NCBI RefSeq assembly: GCF_001954275.1 | Contig: NZ_MBEU01000062.1 | Coordinates: forward strand, 62,001 to 126,000 | Source of the DNA: Mycobacterium sp. IS-836 | GTDB lineage: Bacteria; Actinomycetota; Actinomycetes; Mycobacteriales; Mycobacteriaceae | Reading direction: 5' to 3' | DNA: 64,000 bases | In this document: piece after piece, positions 8,286-17,743 of the stretch | Position numbering within the stretch: the first letter of the stretch is position 1 | Layout: each line of letters starts with the position of its first letter | Program-made: the position numbers and the translations under genes | Notes under the pieces: generated by a model | What the model saw: the letters and a program-made list of their open reading frames with translations, nothing else | What the model was told of the DNA's origin: nothing | Databases searched by the model: none

Positions 8286-9245
8286 ATGACCACGCAAGCG
8301 CGGCCGGCACCGCCCGCGGTCCCGTCGACGGCGCCGTCGGGCAACGGGAAGCCACCGCAGAAGCCGAAACCGTCGAAACCCCGCATCGCGATCGGTTTTG
8401 GTGTCCTGGTGACGGTCATTGCCGCCTACGCCCTGTCGCTGCTGGGCGTTCACTGGCTGGAAAGGTCGGAGGGCCCGCTGCCGCCGCTGGATCTAAGCCA
8501 GGGCGGGGGCGACGCGACCATCGTGCAGCTGCGCGTCGAGGAGCTGAAGCCCGTCGCACACCGTCTCTCGGTGAATGTGCTTGTGTATCCCGGGGTTTCG
8601 GCGTACGACAACCGCTACGACGTGCTGGGCACCGATGTCGCCGTGCGTCTGTATCCGACCAGCGACCTCGGGGACCTGCATTACCCGAAGGGAAAGGCGC
8701 CCGCACAACTGAGCACCACCGTCGAGGCGCGCGGTGATCCCGGCAACTGGCCGTTCGACTCGTACCAGACCGAGCCGATCTCGGCCGATGCGTTCGTCGG
8801 AGCGGGCGACAACCCCAAGAAAGTGCCCGCCCGCGTCGAAGTGACGGGGGAGCTGGACGGTTGGGACATCAGCGTCCACCGCGTCCACGACCCCGCCGCG
8901 CTGCCGACCTCTCGCGCCAGCGACAACGGGAACGTCGTCGTCACCCTGCGAAGGGCCAAGGGGCCGTTGATCTTTGACTTAGGCATCTGCTTGGTGTTGA
9001 TCAGCCTGCCTACCCTGGCGCTGTTGGTGGCCATTCCGATGGCCCTGGGCAGGAGAAAATTCCTGCCGCCGTTCGCGACGTGGTATGCCGCGAACCTGTT
9101 CGCCATCGTCCCGCTGCGCAACATCCTCCCCGGCGCCCCACCGCCGGGCTCGTGGATCGACCAAGCCATCGTGCAGTGGGTGCTGATCGCCTTGGTGACG
9201 GCGATGAGTCTGTACATCTTCGCCTGGGTCCGGCAAGGAGATTGA
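8286..9245 (+). CDS. DUF4436 family membrane protein (copy 3)
   Basis: The protein has 319 residues with a Pro/Lys-rich tail, a membrane segment (~37-60), an outer domain (LRVEELKPVAHRLSVNVLVYPG, GNWPFDSYQTE, RRAKGPLIFDLGICL) and three C-terminal membrane segments ending in WVLIALVTAMSLYIFAW. It carries a short extra loop (PAALPTSRASDNGN) where copies 2 and 4 have QEADRPDN-like sequence. It has its own promoter-like motif, the same as copy 1. No function is known. Confidence 0.85.
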   Translation: MTTQARPAPPAVPSTAPSGNGKPPQKPKPSKPRIAIGFGVLVTVIAAYALSLLGVHWLERSEGPLPPLDLSQGGGDATIVQLRVEELKPVAHRLSVNVLVYPGVSAYDNRYDVLGTDVAVRLYPTSDLGDLHYPKGKAPAQLSTTVEARGDPGNWPFDSYQTEPISADAFVGAGDNPKKVPARVEVTGELDGWDISVHRVHDPAALPTSRASDNGNVVVTLRRAKGPLIFDLGICLVLISLPTLALLVAIPMALGRRKFLPPFATWYAANLFAIVPLRNILPGAPPPGSWIDQAIVQWVLIALVTAMSLYIFAWVRQGD

Positions 9246-9322
9246 TTTTCGCTTGCGCCGGTGTCGGTGCTGTTAAATGCTTGTAAGGGCATAGTTCTAC
9301 GCGCTGCCAGCAAACAGCACCG

Positions 9323-10387
9323 TTGATAGCGTTTTACTTCGTGTCGGTGCTCAGAGACTTAGCTGCTGCCGCGGATGATCCGCCAGCCGAGGCAGCGCCG
9401 AAGTTCCTCGCGCCGGGAACCGTGGCGCCCGCTACGGGCCCCACCAATGGCAGTCAAGCTCCGCCGGCCCCGCGACCCACTGCGACCCAGCAACAGGCAC
9501 CGTCGCAGTCCGAGAAAACGGCTCATAAACCGCGACGACGACACCTCGTGCTCGATGTCTCCATCATCGTGGGCGTCGTGGTCGTCTACGTCCTATCCCT
9601 GCTCGGCTATCACTGGTTGGCCAGCGCCCCCGGTCCGTTGCCCGACCCGGACGTGAGCACCACCGACAACACCGTGGTGTTGGTGCGCTTGGAGAAGTTG
9701 GACACCATCGCAAAGCGCGTCGACGTCAAGGTAGAGGTGCTGCCGGACGATTCGATGGTCGACCATCGCCTCAACGTATTGAACACCGACATGTCCGTGC
9801 GTTTCCTCCCGCACAACGACCTGGGAGACCTGCAATTCCCGGCCGGCAAGTCGCCGGCGCGGGTCACCACCACCATCGAGGTGCACGGCGACCCCGGTGA
9901 CTGGCCTTTCGACTCATACCGGACCGATACCATCCAAGCGGACGTTCTCGTCGGAAGTGGCGAGAACCGTCAGTACATACCCGCCCGGGTCGAAGTGACC
10001 GGATCGCTGGAGGGCTGGAATATCTCGGCCAGTCGAGTCGGGCGGGATAGCCACGACTCGGATCGCCCGGACAACGTCGTCGTGACGGTGAAGCGGGCCA
10101 AGGGTCCGCTGGTCTTCGACCTCGGTATCTGCCTGGTGCTCATCACGCTGCCGACGTTGGCGCTGTTCGTGGCCATTCAGATGCTTACCGGCAGAAGACA
10201 ATTCTTGCCGCCCTTTTCCACTTGGTACGCGGCGATGCTGTTTGCGGTCGTGCCGTTGCGAAACATCCTGCCCGGCACCCCGCCTGCTGGTTCGTGGGTC
10301 GACCAAGCCGTTGTGATCTGGGTGCTGATCGCGCTGGCCACGGCGCTGGTGCTGTACATCGCCGCCTGGTACCGGCACTCGAGCTAG
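9323..10387 (+). CDS. DUF4436 family membrane protein (copy 4)
   Basis: This is the longest paralogue (354 residues from the TTG at 9323; GTG at 9341 or 9347 would be in-frame alternatives). The N-terminal tail of ~70 residues is rich in Ala, Pro, Gln and Thr. A membrane segment (~75-98) follows, then the DUF4436 outer domain (VRLEKLDTIAKRVDVKV, GDWPFDSYRTD, RAKGPLVFDLGICL) and three C-terminal membrane segments. The sequence is closest to copy 2 (shared SGENRQYIPARVEVTG-type block). It lies 77 bases after copy 3. The start is uncertain; the domain is not. Confidence 0.83.
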   Translation: MIAFYFVSVLRDLAAAADDPPAEAAPKFLAPGTVAPATGPTNGSQAPPAPRPTATQQQAPSQSEKTAHKPRRRHLVLDVSIIVGVVVVYVLSLLGYHWLASAPGPLPDPDVSTTDNTVVLVRLEKLDTIAKRVDVKVEVLPDDSMVDHRLNVLNTDMSVRFLPHNDLGDLQFPAGKSPARVTTTIEVHGDPGDWPFDSYRTDTIQADVLVGSGENRQYIPARVEVTGSLEGWNISASRVGRDSHDSDRPDNVVVTVKRAKGPLVFDLGICLVLITLPTLALFVAIQMLTGRRQFLPPFSTWYAAMLFAVVPLRNILPGTPPAGSWVDQAVVIWVLIALATALVLYIAAWYRHSS

Positions 10388-10422
10388 GGCGGTTGTCGTA
10401 AGGACGTGCCATACTCGAACAC

Positions 10423-11895
10423 ATGTTCGATGAACGGCTGCACGAGTACTGGCAGCCCCCGCAAACCGAGGGCTCGCGGGCGCTGGTGGACCGCATGTGC
10501 GCGTCGTGGCGAGCCGAGGCCCAGGCGGCCGCGGCTCGGCTGGACGCGATTGGCGAACTGTTCGAGATGCGGCGGGCCCAGCGCGGCGAGCGGCCCGACT
10601 GGGCAGTGGACACGTGGGCCGCGGTGGGGGCCGAAGTGGCCGCGGCGTTTCGGATCAGCCTGGCGCTGGCCGGCAGCTTCATGCGGTACGCGCTGGCGAT
10701 GCGCGAGCGACTACCGGAGGTGGCAGCGGTTTTTCGCGCCGGCGACATCGACTATCGGATGTTCCAGACACTGATGTATCGCACCGATCTGATCACCGAC
10801 GCCGACGTGCTGGCGGCGGTGGACGCGACCCTGGCCGCCAATGTGGTGCGGTGGCCGTCGATGACCCAGGGCCGATTGGCCGGGCAGGTCGACAAGATCG
10901 TCGCCAGGGCCGACGCGGATGCGGTGCGCCAGCGCCGAAAGAGCCAGGGCGACCGCGAGATCTGGATCGGCGATCGGGTCGCGGACGGAGTCTCGGAGAT
11001 CCATGGCAGCATGCTGACCCCAGATGCGCACGCGCTGGACCAGCGGTTGAACGCGTTGGCCGCCACGGTATGCGAGCATGACCCGCGCAGCCAGCAGCAG
11101 CGCCGCTCCGATGCCCTCGGGGCGCTGGCCGTCGGGGCCGACCGGCTGGGATGCCGATGCGGGCGGCCTGATTGCGCCGCCGGAAAACGCCGGCCGGCCT
11201 CGCCGGTGGTGATCCACGTGATCGCCGAGCAGGCCACCCTCGACGGCCGCGGTAGCGCCCCGGGCTCGGAGCTGGGCGCCGACGTGCTGATTCCACCCGA
11301 GCTGGTGGCCGAACTAGCCAAGTCGGCCAAGCTGATGCCGCTCATCCACCCCAGCGATGCCCCACCCGAAAATGGTTATGTGCCCTCGGCCGCGCTGGCC
11401 GATTTCGTTCGGTGCCGGGACCTGACGTGCCGCTGGCCCGGCTGTGACCAAGCGGCCGTCGACTGCGATGTGGACCACACCATCCCCTATAGCCAGGGCG
11501 GGCCCACCCACGCGAGCAACCTCAAGTGCTATTGCCGCACCCATCATCTGGTTAAGACGTTTTTCGGCTGGACCGAACAGCAGCTGCCCGATGGCACGCT
11601 GATTTTGACCTCGCCCGCCGGCCGGACATATGTCACCACCCCGGGCAGCGCGCTGCTGTTCCCCAGCCTGTGTCGCTCGATGGGTGGCATGCCCGCCGCC
11701 GAGGTCGACGTGCCCCAGGATTACTGCGCCGAGCGCACCGCGATGATGCCCAAGCGGCGGCGCACCCGCGCCCAGAACCGCGCAAGCGCCGTCGCCATCG
11801 AACGCAACCACAACCGCCGGGCCCGCCTGGAGCGCCAGGCGCTGCTGGCCGGACCCGCCCCACCCCCGGAAGACGACGAACCGCCACCGTTCTAG
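10423..11895 (+). CDS. 13E12-type protein: DUF222 domain with HNH endonuclease domain
   Basis: The protein has 490 residues. The N-terminal ~300 residues are Ala-rich and helical, like the DUF222 domain of mycobacterial 13E12 repeat-family proteins. An HNH domain follows: CRWPGCDQAAVDCDVDHTIP, then YCRTHH, with Cys pairs and His-Asp-His metal ligands. The C-terminal ~60 residues are basic and then Pro/Glu-rich. Such proteins occur in multiple copies in mycobacteria and some lie in mobile REP13E12 elements. No flanking repeat or transposase is visible here. The insertion sits between the DUF4436 array and the DinB-like gene. Confidence 0.88.
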   Translation: MFDERLHEYWQPPQTEGSRALVDRMCASWRAEAQAAAARLDAIGELFEMRRAQRGERPDWAVDTWAAVGAEVAAAFRISLALAGSFMRYALAMRERLPEVAAVFRAGDIDYRMFQTLMYRTDLITDADVLAAVDATLAANVVRWPSMTQGRLAGQVDKIVARADADAVRQRRKSQGDREIWIGDRVADGVSEIHGSMLTPDAHALDQRLNALAATVCEHDPRSQQQRRSDALGALAVGADRLGCRCGRPDCAAGKRRPASPVVIHVIAEQATLDGRGSAPGSELGADVLIPPELVAELAKSAKLMPLIHPSDAPPENGYVPSAALADFVRCRDLTCRWPGCDQAAVDCDVDHTIPYSQGGPTHASNLKCYCRTHHLVKTFFGWTEQQLPDGTLILTSPAGRTYVTTPGSALLFPSLCRSMGGMPAAEVDVPQDYCAERTAMMPKRRRTRAQNRASAVAIERNHNRRARLERQALLAGPAPPPEDDEPPPF

Positions 11896-11910
11896 GTGGA
11901 GGATGTTCCC

Positions 11911-12447
11911 ATGCCCGCGCCGCTGCCGCCGCTCGCCGAGGAGGATCACGTCTGCGACGTCTGTGGGATCGCATTCGCCGAGACCCGGATCGACGACGCG
12001 GTCGGCGTCATCGCCGGCATACCGGACGCGGCGCGCGATGCCGTGCGCGCGATACCGGCGGAGGTTCGCCGGGTTCGGCCCAGTCCCGAGGTGTGGTCGG
12101 CCGCCGAGTACCTCTGCCACCTGCGCGACGTCTACGTCGCCTTCACCATCCGGCTTTACCGCGTCCGCACCGAGGACAAGCCCGCCCTGGAGCCGATGTT
12201 CAACGATTTGCGGGCCCGCCGTTTCCGGTACAACGAGTGCGACATCGAAGCCACGCTCGAGGAGCTGGCGAGGGCGGCGGCGGGTTTCCGCGACGAAATC
12301 GCGCGGGTGCGCGACGACGGCTGGGACCGCGCGGCCACCCGTTTGCCGGGGGAGGTACGCACCGCGCGGTGGCTGGTGCGCCAGGCGATGCACGAAGGCG
12401 TTCACCACCTCGGCGACATCCGCAGAATCGGCGAAATCGCCCGCTGA
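11911..12447 (+). CDS. DinB-like (putative metal-dependent) protein
   Basis: The protein has 178 residues from ATG 11911, chosen because GGAGG (11898-11902) sits 8 bases before it; the in-frame GTG at 11896 lies on that site. The fold looks like the four-helix DinB/YfiT superfamily, with candidate metal-binding histidines in EYLCHLRDVY and AMHEGVHHLGDI. The N-terminus carries an extra HVCDVCG motif that could hold a metal. Members act as thiol-dependent transferases or are uncharacterised; no substrate can be given. Confidence 0.7.
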   Translation: MPAPLPPLAEEDHVCDVCGIAFAETRIDDAVGVIAGIPDAARDAVRAIPAEVRRVRPSPEVWSAAEYLCHLRDVYVAFTIRLYRVRTEDKPALEPMFNDLRARRFRYNECDIEATLEELARAAAGFRDEIARVRDDGWDRAATRLPGEVRTARWLVRQAMHEGVHHLGDIRRIGEIAR

Positions 12448-12465
12448 CGGCAATTCGCCGACAAT

Positions 12466-12501
12466 TTGGCTCTGAGCTGGCCGTCCCCTAGACTCTAGGG
12501 G
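12466..12501 (+). promoter_or_regulatory. Likely promoter and palindrome of the rplN operon
   Basis: A sigma-A-like promoter fits well: -35 TTGGCT (12466-12471), a 17-base spacer, -10 TAGACT (12489-12494). The -10 lies inside a perfect palindrome CCCCTAGA-C-TCTAGGGG (12485-12501). A further stem GGCCG/CGGCC (about 12520-12538) lies in the ~120-base leader before the rplN GTG. Having its own promoter would let the second half of the ribosomal operon be transcribed despite the upstream insert. Confidence 0.6.
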
Positions 12502-12622
12502 TTGCCTTGGGCAGACCTCGGCCGGTGCGAATCGGCCCCGCGTGCCCTTCGGCCACACAGACCGCGCACGTCAGGTTTTGGGTTTCCCCTGCCGTGCACA
12601 CGCAACCAGGTCAGGAGATCGA

Positions 12623-12991
12623 GTGATTCAGCAGGAATCGCGGCTGAAGGTCGCCGATAACACCGGCGCCAAGGAGATCTTGTGCATCCGGGTGCTCGGC
12701 GGTTCGTCGCGACGCTACGCCGGCATCGGCGATGTCATCGTTGCCACCGTCAAGGACGCCATTCCGGGTGGCAACGTCAAACGAGGTGAGGTCGTCAAAG
12801 CCGTCGTGGTGCGCACCGTCAAGGAGCGCAGGCGTCCCGACGGCAGTTACATCAAGTTCGACGAGAACGCCGCGGTGATCATCAAGCCCGACAACGACCC
12901 GCGCGGGACGCGTATCTTCGGCCCGGTCGGCCGCGAACTGCGCGAGAAGCGATTCATGAAGATCATCTCGCTGGCCCCGGAGGTGCTGTAG
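12623..12991 (+). CDS. rplN: 50S ribosomal protein L14
   Basis: The protein has 122 residues, the standard L14 length, starting [18 protein letters not shown] and containing RRYAGIGD and the C-terminal [17 protein letters not shown]14 binds 23S rRNA at the 30S interface. The GTG at 12623 follows AGGAG by 6 bases; a longer frame upstream has no L14 homology. It is the first gene of a ten-gene ribosomal block and probably has its own promoter. Confidence 0.97.
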   Translation: MIQQESRLKVADNTGAKEILCIRVLGGSSRRYAGIGDVIVATVKDAIPGGNVKRGEVVKAVVVRTVKERRRPDGSYIKFDENAAVIIKPDNDPRGTRIFGPVGRELREKRFMKIISLAPEVL

Positions 12992-13309
12992 ATGAAGGTC
13001 AAAAAGGACGACACCGTCCTGGTGATCGCCGGTAAGGACAAGGGCGCCAAGGGCAAGGTGCTCAAGGTCTATCCGGAACGCGGCCGGGTGTTGGTCGAGG
13101 GCGTCAACCGGATCAAGAAGCACACCGCGGTTTCCACCACTCAGCGCGGGGCCCGGTCGGGCGGCATCGTCACCCAGGAAGCCCCGATCCACGTTTCCAA
13201 CGTGATGGTGGTCGACTCGGATGGCAAGCCCGCCCGCGTCGGCTACCGGCTCGACGAGGAAACCGGCAAGCGGGTCCGCATTTCCAAGCGCAACGGCAAG
13301 GACATCTGA
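12992..13309 (+). CDS. rplX: 50S ribosomal protein L24
   Basis: The protein has 105 residues with the L24 KOW motif near the N-terminus ([20 protein letters not shown]). L24 initiates 50S assembly. The ATG directly follows the rplN stop, and the stop overlaps the rplE start by one base. Confidence 0.97.
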   Translation: MKVKKDDTVLVIAGKDKGAKGKVLKVYPERGRVLVEGVNRIKKHTAVSTTQRGARSGGIVTQEAPIHVSNVMVVDSDGKPARVGYRLDEETGKRVRISKRNGKDI

Positions 13310-13872
13310 TGACAACCGCTGAGAAGGTGCAGCCACGCCTGAAAGAGCGCTACCGCAACGAGATTCGGGATGCGTTGCACAAGCAGTTCGGCTACGGCAA
13401 CGTCATGCAGATCCCGACGGTGACGAAGGTCGTCGTCAACATGGGGGTCGGTGACGCGGCCCGAGACGCCAAGCTGATCAACGGCGCGGTCAACGACCTT
13501 GCGCTGATCACCGGGCAACGCCCCGAGATTCGCAAGGCACGCAAGTCGATCGCCCAGTTCAAGCTGCGCGAGGGCATGCCGATCGGCGTGCGGGTTACCT
13601 TGCGTGGCGACCGGATGTGGGAGTTCCTGGACCGCCTCACGTCAATCGCGCTGCCACGAATTCGTGACTTCCGCGGGCTTTCGCCCAAGCAGTTCGACGG
13701 CGTCGGCAACTACACCTTCGGGCTGGCCGAGCAGTCGGTGTTCCACGAGATCGACGTGGACAAGATCGACCGGGTCCGCGGCATGGACATCAACGTCGTC
13801 ACCTCGGCGACAAACGACGACGAAGGACGAGCGCTGTTGCGGGCCCTCGGCTTTCCGTTCAAGGAGAACTGA
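13309..13872 (+). CDS. rplE: 50S ribosomal protein L5
   Basis: The protein has 187 residues of typical L5 sequence, including [29 protein letters not shown] and [20 protein letters not shown]5 binds 5S rRNA in the central protuberance. It is translationally coupled to rplX through a TGATG overlap and followed by rpsN after 4 bases. Confidence 0.97.
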   Translation: MTTAEKVQPRLKERYRNEIRDALHKQFGYGNVMQIPTVTKVVVNMGVGDAARDAKLINGAVNDLALITGQRPEIRKARKSIAQFKLREGMPIGVRVTLRGDRMWEFLDRLTSIALPRIRDFRGLSPKQFDGVGNYTFGLAEQSVFHEIDVDKIDRVRGMDINVVTSATNDDEGRALLRALGFPFKEN

Positions 13873-13876
13873 CTAG

Positions 13877-14062
13877 ATGGCTAAGAAGGCACTGGTTAAC
13901 AAGGCCGCGCGCAAGCCGAAGTTCGCGGTGCGCGGCTACACCCGCTGCAGCAAGTGCGGCCGTCCGCGCGCGGTGTTCCGCAAGTTCGGGCTCTGCAGGA
14001 TTTGCCTGCGCGAGATGGCGCACGCGGGTGAGTTGCCCGGCGTGCAGAAGAGCAGCTGGTGA
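13877..14062 (+). CDS. rpsN: 30S ribosomal protein S14, zinc-binding type
   Basis: The protein has 61 residues with two Cys pairs, CSKC (24-27) and CRIC (40-43), forming the zinc ribbon of the short S14 type (also called rpsZ/rpsN1). It binds the 3' major domain of 16S rRNA. Mycobacteria also encode a longer zinc-independent S14 elsewhere, used in zinc starvation; this is the housekeeping form in its usual place between rplE and rpsH. Confidence 0.96.
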
Positions 14063-14081
14063 CGGGACATAGGACGCAACT

Positions 14082-14480
14082 ATGACGATGACCGACCCGA
14101 TCGCGGACTTCTTGACACGTCTGCGCAACGCCAATTCGGCGTATCACGACGAGGTGAGCTTGCCGCACTCGAAGATCAAGGCCAACATCGCCCAGATCCT
14201 CAAGAGCGAGGGCTACATCAGCGACTACCGGACCGAGGATGCTCGGGTCGGCAAGTCGCTGGTCATCCAGCTCAAGTACGGGCCGAGCCGCGAACGCAGC
14301 ATCGCCGGTTTGCGCCGGGTGTCCAAGCCTGGCCTGCGGGTGTACGCGAAATCCACCAATCTGCCGCGGGTGCTCGGCGGCCTGGGCGTGGCGATCATCT
14401 CGACCTCCTCGGGCCTGCTGACCGACCGTCAGGCAGCCAGACAGGGCGTGGGCGGCGAAGTCCTCGCGTACGTGTGGTGA
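14082..14480 (+). CDS. rpsH: 30S ribosomal protein S8
   Basis: The protein has 132 residues, starting [18 protein letters not shown] and ending [11 protein letters not shown], typical of S8. S8 is a primary binder of the 16S central domain and in many bacteria represses the spc operon. ATG 14082 or ATG 14088 may be used, as both are in frame. It lies 19 bases after rpsN. Confidence 0.97.
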   Translation: MTMTDPIADFLTRLRNANSAYHDEVSLPHSKIKANIAQILKSEGYISDYRTEDARVGKSLVIQLKYGPSRERSIAGLRRVSKPGLRVYAKSTNLPRVLGGLGVAIISTSSGLLTDRQAARQGVGGEVLAYVW

Positions 14481-14497
14481 GGGGTTGAGGAAAAGCC

Positions 14498-15037
14498 ATG
14501 TCGCGCATTGGTAAGCAGCCGATTCCGGTCCCCTCCGGAGTCGACGTCACGATCGAAGGCCAGAACGTCTCGGTGAAGGGACCCAAGGGCACCCTGGATC
14601 TGAAGGTCGCCGAGCCGATCGCCGTGTCGCGCAACGACGACGGTGCCATCGTGGTCACCCGTCCCGACGACGAGCGGCGCAACCGCTCCCTGCACGGCTT
14701 GTCCCGCACCCTGGTCTCCAACCTGGTCACTGGTGTCACCGAGGGTTACACCACCAAGATGGAGATCTTCGGTGTCGGTTATCGGGTGCAGCTCAAGGGT
14801 TCCAACCTCGAGTTCGCGCTGGGATACAGCCATCCCGTGGTGATCGAGGCCCCCGAGGGCATCACGTTCGCGGTGCAGTCGCCGACGAAATTCACGATCA
14901 CCGGGATCGACAAGCAAAAGGTCGGCCAGATTTCGGCGAATATCCGCCGCCTGCGCCGCCCCGACCCCTACAAGGGCAAGGGCGTGCGCTACGAGGGCGA
15001 GCAGATCCGCCGCAAGGTCGGAAAGACAGGTAAGTAG
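14498..15037 (+). CDS. rplF: 50S ribosomal protein L6
   Basis: The protein has 179 residues with the two L6 repeats and the C-terminal [20 protein letters not shown], which is nearly invariant. L6 binds 23S rRNA near the sarcin-ricin loop. GAGG lies before the ATG. The gene is 2 bases from rplR. Confidence 0.97.
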   Translation: MSRIGKQPIPVPSGVDVTIEGQNVSVKGPKGTLDLKVAEPIAVSRNDDGAIVVTRPDDERRNRSLHGLSRTLVSNLVTGVTEGYTTKMEIFGVGYRVQLKGSNLEFALGYSHPVVIEAPEGITFAVQSPTKFTITGIDKQKVGQISANIRRLRRPDPYKGKGVRYEGEQIRRKVGKTGK

Positions 15038-15039
15038 CC

Positions 15040-15444
15040 ATGGCGAAATCACAAGCTGCCGCCGTGCGAAAGTCGGTGGGGCAGAGCGTGTCCGAAGCGC
15101 GGCGGATCTCGCGGGTGCGTAGGCACGCGCGCCTGCGCAAGAAGATCTCGGGCACCGGCGAGCGCCCGCGGCTGGTCGTGCACCGGTCCGCGCGGCACAT
15201 TCACGTGCAATTGGTCAACGACGAAAACGGCACCACGCTGGCCGCCGCGTCGTCGATCGAGGCCGATGTGCGCGGCGTGGACGGTGACAAGAAAGCCCAC
15301 AGCGTGCGGGTCGGTCAACTGATCGCCGAGCGCGCCAAGGCCGCCGGCATCGAGAGCGCGGTGTTCGACCGCGGCGGCTACACCTACGGCGGACGGATCG
15401 CGGCGCTGGCCGATGCCGCACGCGAGAACGGATTGAGTTTCTGA
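15040..15444 (+). CDS. rplR: 50S ribosomal protein L18
   Basis: The protein has 134 residues. The basic N-terminal tail is followed by the L18 body with [20 protein letters not shown] and [21 protein letters not shown]18 binds 5S rRNA with L5. It sits between rplF and rpsE as expected. Confidence 0.97.
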   Translation: MAKSQAAAVRKSVGQSVSEARRISRVRRHARLRKKISGTGERPRLVVHRSARHIHVQLVNDENGTTLAAASSIEADVRGVDGDKKAHSVRVGQLIAERAKAAGIESAVFDRGGYTYGGRIAALADAARENGLSF

Positions 15445-15466
15445 TGACAACTGGAAGGACCGCATA

Positions 15467-16138
15467 ATGGCGGAGCAGCCGGTCGGCGGGCAAGGCGCCC
15501 CAGAGGGCCGCGACGCGCGCGGTGACGGCCGCGATTCCCGTGGCAGGCGCGACGGCGGCGGCCGCGGCCGCGACCGTGACGGCGACAAGAGCAATTACCT
15601 GGAACGGGTCGTCGCCATCAACCGCGTCTCCAAGGTGGTCAAGGGTGGTCGGCGATTCAGCTTCACCGCCCTGGTCATCGTGGGTGACGGCAACGGGATG
15701 GTCGGCGTCGGTTACGGCAAGGCCAAGGAAGTCCCGGCCGCGATCGCCAAGGGTGTGGAAGAGGCACGCAAGGGCTTCTTCCGGGTTCCGTTGATCGGCG
15801 GCACCATCACTCACCCGGTCCAGGGTGAGGCGGCCGCCGGCGTGGTGCTGTTGCGCCCCGCCAGTCCGGGTACCGGTGTGATCGCCGGCGGCGCGGCCCG
15901 CGCGGTGCTGGAATGTGCTGGGGTGCGCGACATCCTGGCCAAATCGTTGGGTAGCGACAACGCGATCAACGTGGTGCACGCCACCGTCGCCGCACTCAAG
16001 CTGCTGCAGCGTCCCGAAGAGGTGGCCGCCCGCCGCGGACTGCCGATCGAGGACGTCGCCCCGGCCGGGATGCTCAAGGCGCGACGGGAGAGCGAGGCGC
16101 TGGCGAGTGCGACCGCGGCCCGGGAGGCGCAGCCATGA
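15467..16138 (+). CDS. rpsE: 30S ribosomal protein S5
   Basis: The protein has 223 residues. The first ~45 are a Gly/Arg/Asp-rich extension seen in mycobacterial S5. The conserved body starts at [20 protein letters not shown] and includes the decoding-fidelity region. It overlaps rpmD by 4 bases (ATGA), so the two are coupled. Confidence 0.97.
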   Translation: MAEQPVGGQGAPEGRDARGDGRDSRGRRDGGGRGRDRDGDKSNYLERVVAINRVSKVVKGGRRFSFTALVIVGDGNGMVGVGYGKAKEVPAAIAKGVEEARKGFFRVPLIGGTITHPVQGEAAAGVVLLRPASPGTGVIAGGAARAVLECAGVRDILAKSLGSDNAINVVHATVAALKLLQRPEEVAARRGLPIEDVAPAGMLKARRESEALASATAAREAQP

Positions 16139-16341
16139 GTCAGCTGAAGATCACCCAGGTGCGCAGCACCATCGGGACGCGCTGGAAGCAGCGCGAGAGC
16201 CTGCGCACGCTGGGACTGCACCGGATTCGCCATTCGGTGGTCCGCGAAGACAACCCGCAGACGCGCGGCCTGATCGCGGTCGTGAGCCACCTCGTCGAGG
16301 TGGAGCCGGCCGAGGCGGGCGCCGGAGGTAAGACCAAATGA
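16135..16341 (+). CDS. rpmD: 50S ribosomal protein L30
   Basis: The protein has 68 residues: the L30 core [20 protein letters not shown] and [20 protein letters not shown], plus a short acidic/Gly tail. It overlaps rpsE and rplO by 4 bases each, giving tight translational coupling. Confidence 0.96.
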   Translation: MSQLKITQVRSTIGTRWKQRESLRTLGLHRIRHSVVREDNPQTRGLIAVVSHLVEVEPAEAGAGGKTK

Positions 16342-16778
16342 CACTCAAGCTGCATGACCTACGGCCCGCGCCCGGGTCGAAAACCGCCCGCACCCGCGTG
16401 GGTCGCGGTGAGGGCTCCAAGGGCAAGACCGCGGGCCGTGGCACCAAGGGCACCAAGGCCCGCAAGCAGGTGCCGGCGACCTTCGAGGGCGGGCAGATGC
16501 CGATCCACATGCGGCTGCCCAAGCTGAAGGGGTTCCGTAACCGGTTCCGCACCGAATACGAGATTGTCAACGTCGGGGACATCAATCGGCTGTTCCCCAA
16601 GGGCGGTGCGGTCGGTGTGGACGACCTGGTGGCCAAGGGCGCGGTTCGCAAGAACGCGTTGGTCAAGGTTCTCGGCGACGGCAAGCTGACCGTGAAGGTC
16701 GACCTGTCCGCGCACAAGTTCAGCGGCAGCGCACGCGAGAAAATCACCGCCGCAGGCGGTTCGGTCACCGAGCTGTAG
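16338..16778 (+). CDS. rplO: 50S ribosomal protein L15
   Basis: The protein has 146 residues with the L15 signatures [20 protein letters not shown] and the Gly/Lys-rich stretch that follows. In most actinobacteria secY comes next; here secY is 19 kb downstream. The stop codon directly abuts the stop of the convergent oxidoreductase gene, so the ribosomal transcript must end inside or beyond that gene. Confidence 0.97.
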   Translation: MTLKLHDLRPAPGSKTARTRVGRGEGSKGKTAGRGTKGTKARKQVPATFEGGQMPIHMRLPKLKGFRNRFRTEYEIVNVGDINRLFPKGGAVGVDDLVAKGAVRKNALVKVLGDGKLTVKVDLSAHKFSGSAREKITAAGGSVTEL

Positions 16779-17705
16779 TCAGCGCAGCTGCGGAATCACC
16801 TCCGCGGCAAGGCGTTCCATCTGCGCGCCGTTCTCCGCGACATCGGTGGCGACGGGGTTGAGTAGCAGCATCTCCGCCCCGGCGTCGATCACCTCGCGCA
16901 GTCCGCGTGCCACGTCGTCGGGGGTGCCCGACACCGGAACCGCGTCGATGCCGGACATTTCGCCGTAGATGCGGCGCAGCCCGGCGAGCACCCGTTCACG
17001 CGCCCGCGCGGCATCGTCGTCGATCATCAGATAGACCCGTTTGCCGATGGTGAAGCGCGCCGGGTCTTTATGTTGTTCGTCGAGTTCGCGGCGCAGGATG
17101 CCGACGGCTTCGGCGAACGCTTCGGTGGTCGAGGAGCCCGCACCCAAAAACGAGTCGCCGTGGCGCACGGCCCGGGCCAGCGCCTTGGGAGCGAGGCCGC
17201 CGAACCAGATCGGCGGGTGCGGCCGCTGCACCGGCTTGGGCTGGATGGGAAGGTCGTCGACGTCACGGAACCGGCCGTGGAAGCTCACCCGGGGCTCGTC
17301 GGACCAGGCCGCCTTCATCAGGTCCAGGCCCTCGGTGAAATAGCTTATGTAGGTTGACTTCTCGACGCCGAACGCGGCGAACCTGCGAAATCCGCCGCCG
17401 GGTGCGACGCCGACGTCGAGGCGGCCGTGGCTGAGCCGGTCCACGGCGGTCACGGCCGAGGCCAACTGAAGCGGATCATGCAGCGAGGACACCAGCACCG
17501 CGACCCCGAGGCGCAGTCGCTCGGTGCAGGCCGCGCAGTACGCGAGCAGCTCCAGCGGCGCCAGCAGCGGTGCATCGCCGATGATCTGCTCGAGCACCCA
17601 GCCTCCCTCGAACCCGAGTTCCTCCGCGCGCGCGAGATACAAGCGCAGCCCGGCGTCATCGAAGCCGTCGAAGTCGAATTGGGGGATGGCGATCGAGAAC
17701 CTCAC
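16779..17705 (-). CDS. LLM-class flavin/F420-dependent oxidoreductase
   Basis: The protein has 308 residues with a bacterial luciferase-like TIM barrel: FSIAIPQFDF start, RLRLGVAVLVSSLHDPLQLA, GRLDVGVAPGGGFRRF, QKP-type loop PIQPKPVQRPHPPIWFGG. Mycobacterial members often use coenzyme F420 rather than FMN; the cofactor cannot be read directly. Translation begins at a GTG. It lies divergent to sppA (38 bases apart) and tail-to-tail with rplO. I recall no counterpart at this position in Mtb, where sppA follows rplO directly. Confidence 0.85.
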   Translation of the reverse strand: MRFSIAIPQFDFDGFDDAGLRLYLARAEELGFEGGWVLEQIIGDAPLLAPLELLAYCAACTERLRLGVAVLVSSLHDPLQLASAVTAVDRLSHGRLDVGVAPGGGFRRFAAFGVEKSTYISYFTEGLDLMKAAWSDEPRVSFHGRFRDVDDLPIQPKPVQRPHPPIWFGGLAPKALARAVRHGDSFLGAGSSTTEAFAEAVGILRRELDEQHKDPARFTIGKRVYLMIDDDAARARERVLAGLRRIYGEMSGIDAVPVSGTPDDVARGLREVIDAGAEMLLLNPVATDVAENGAQMERLAAEVIPQLR

Positions 17706-17743
17706 CCCACCACCGTACGGCGGCCGATCGGTAGGCTGCGATC

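Noticed and set aside
3951..10387. CRISPR array or phage remnant as the cause of the repeats in this region
   Set aside because: The repeats are whole paralogous genes of about 1 kb, not short spaced repeats; no integrase, att site or phage gene is present.
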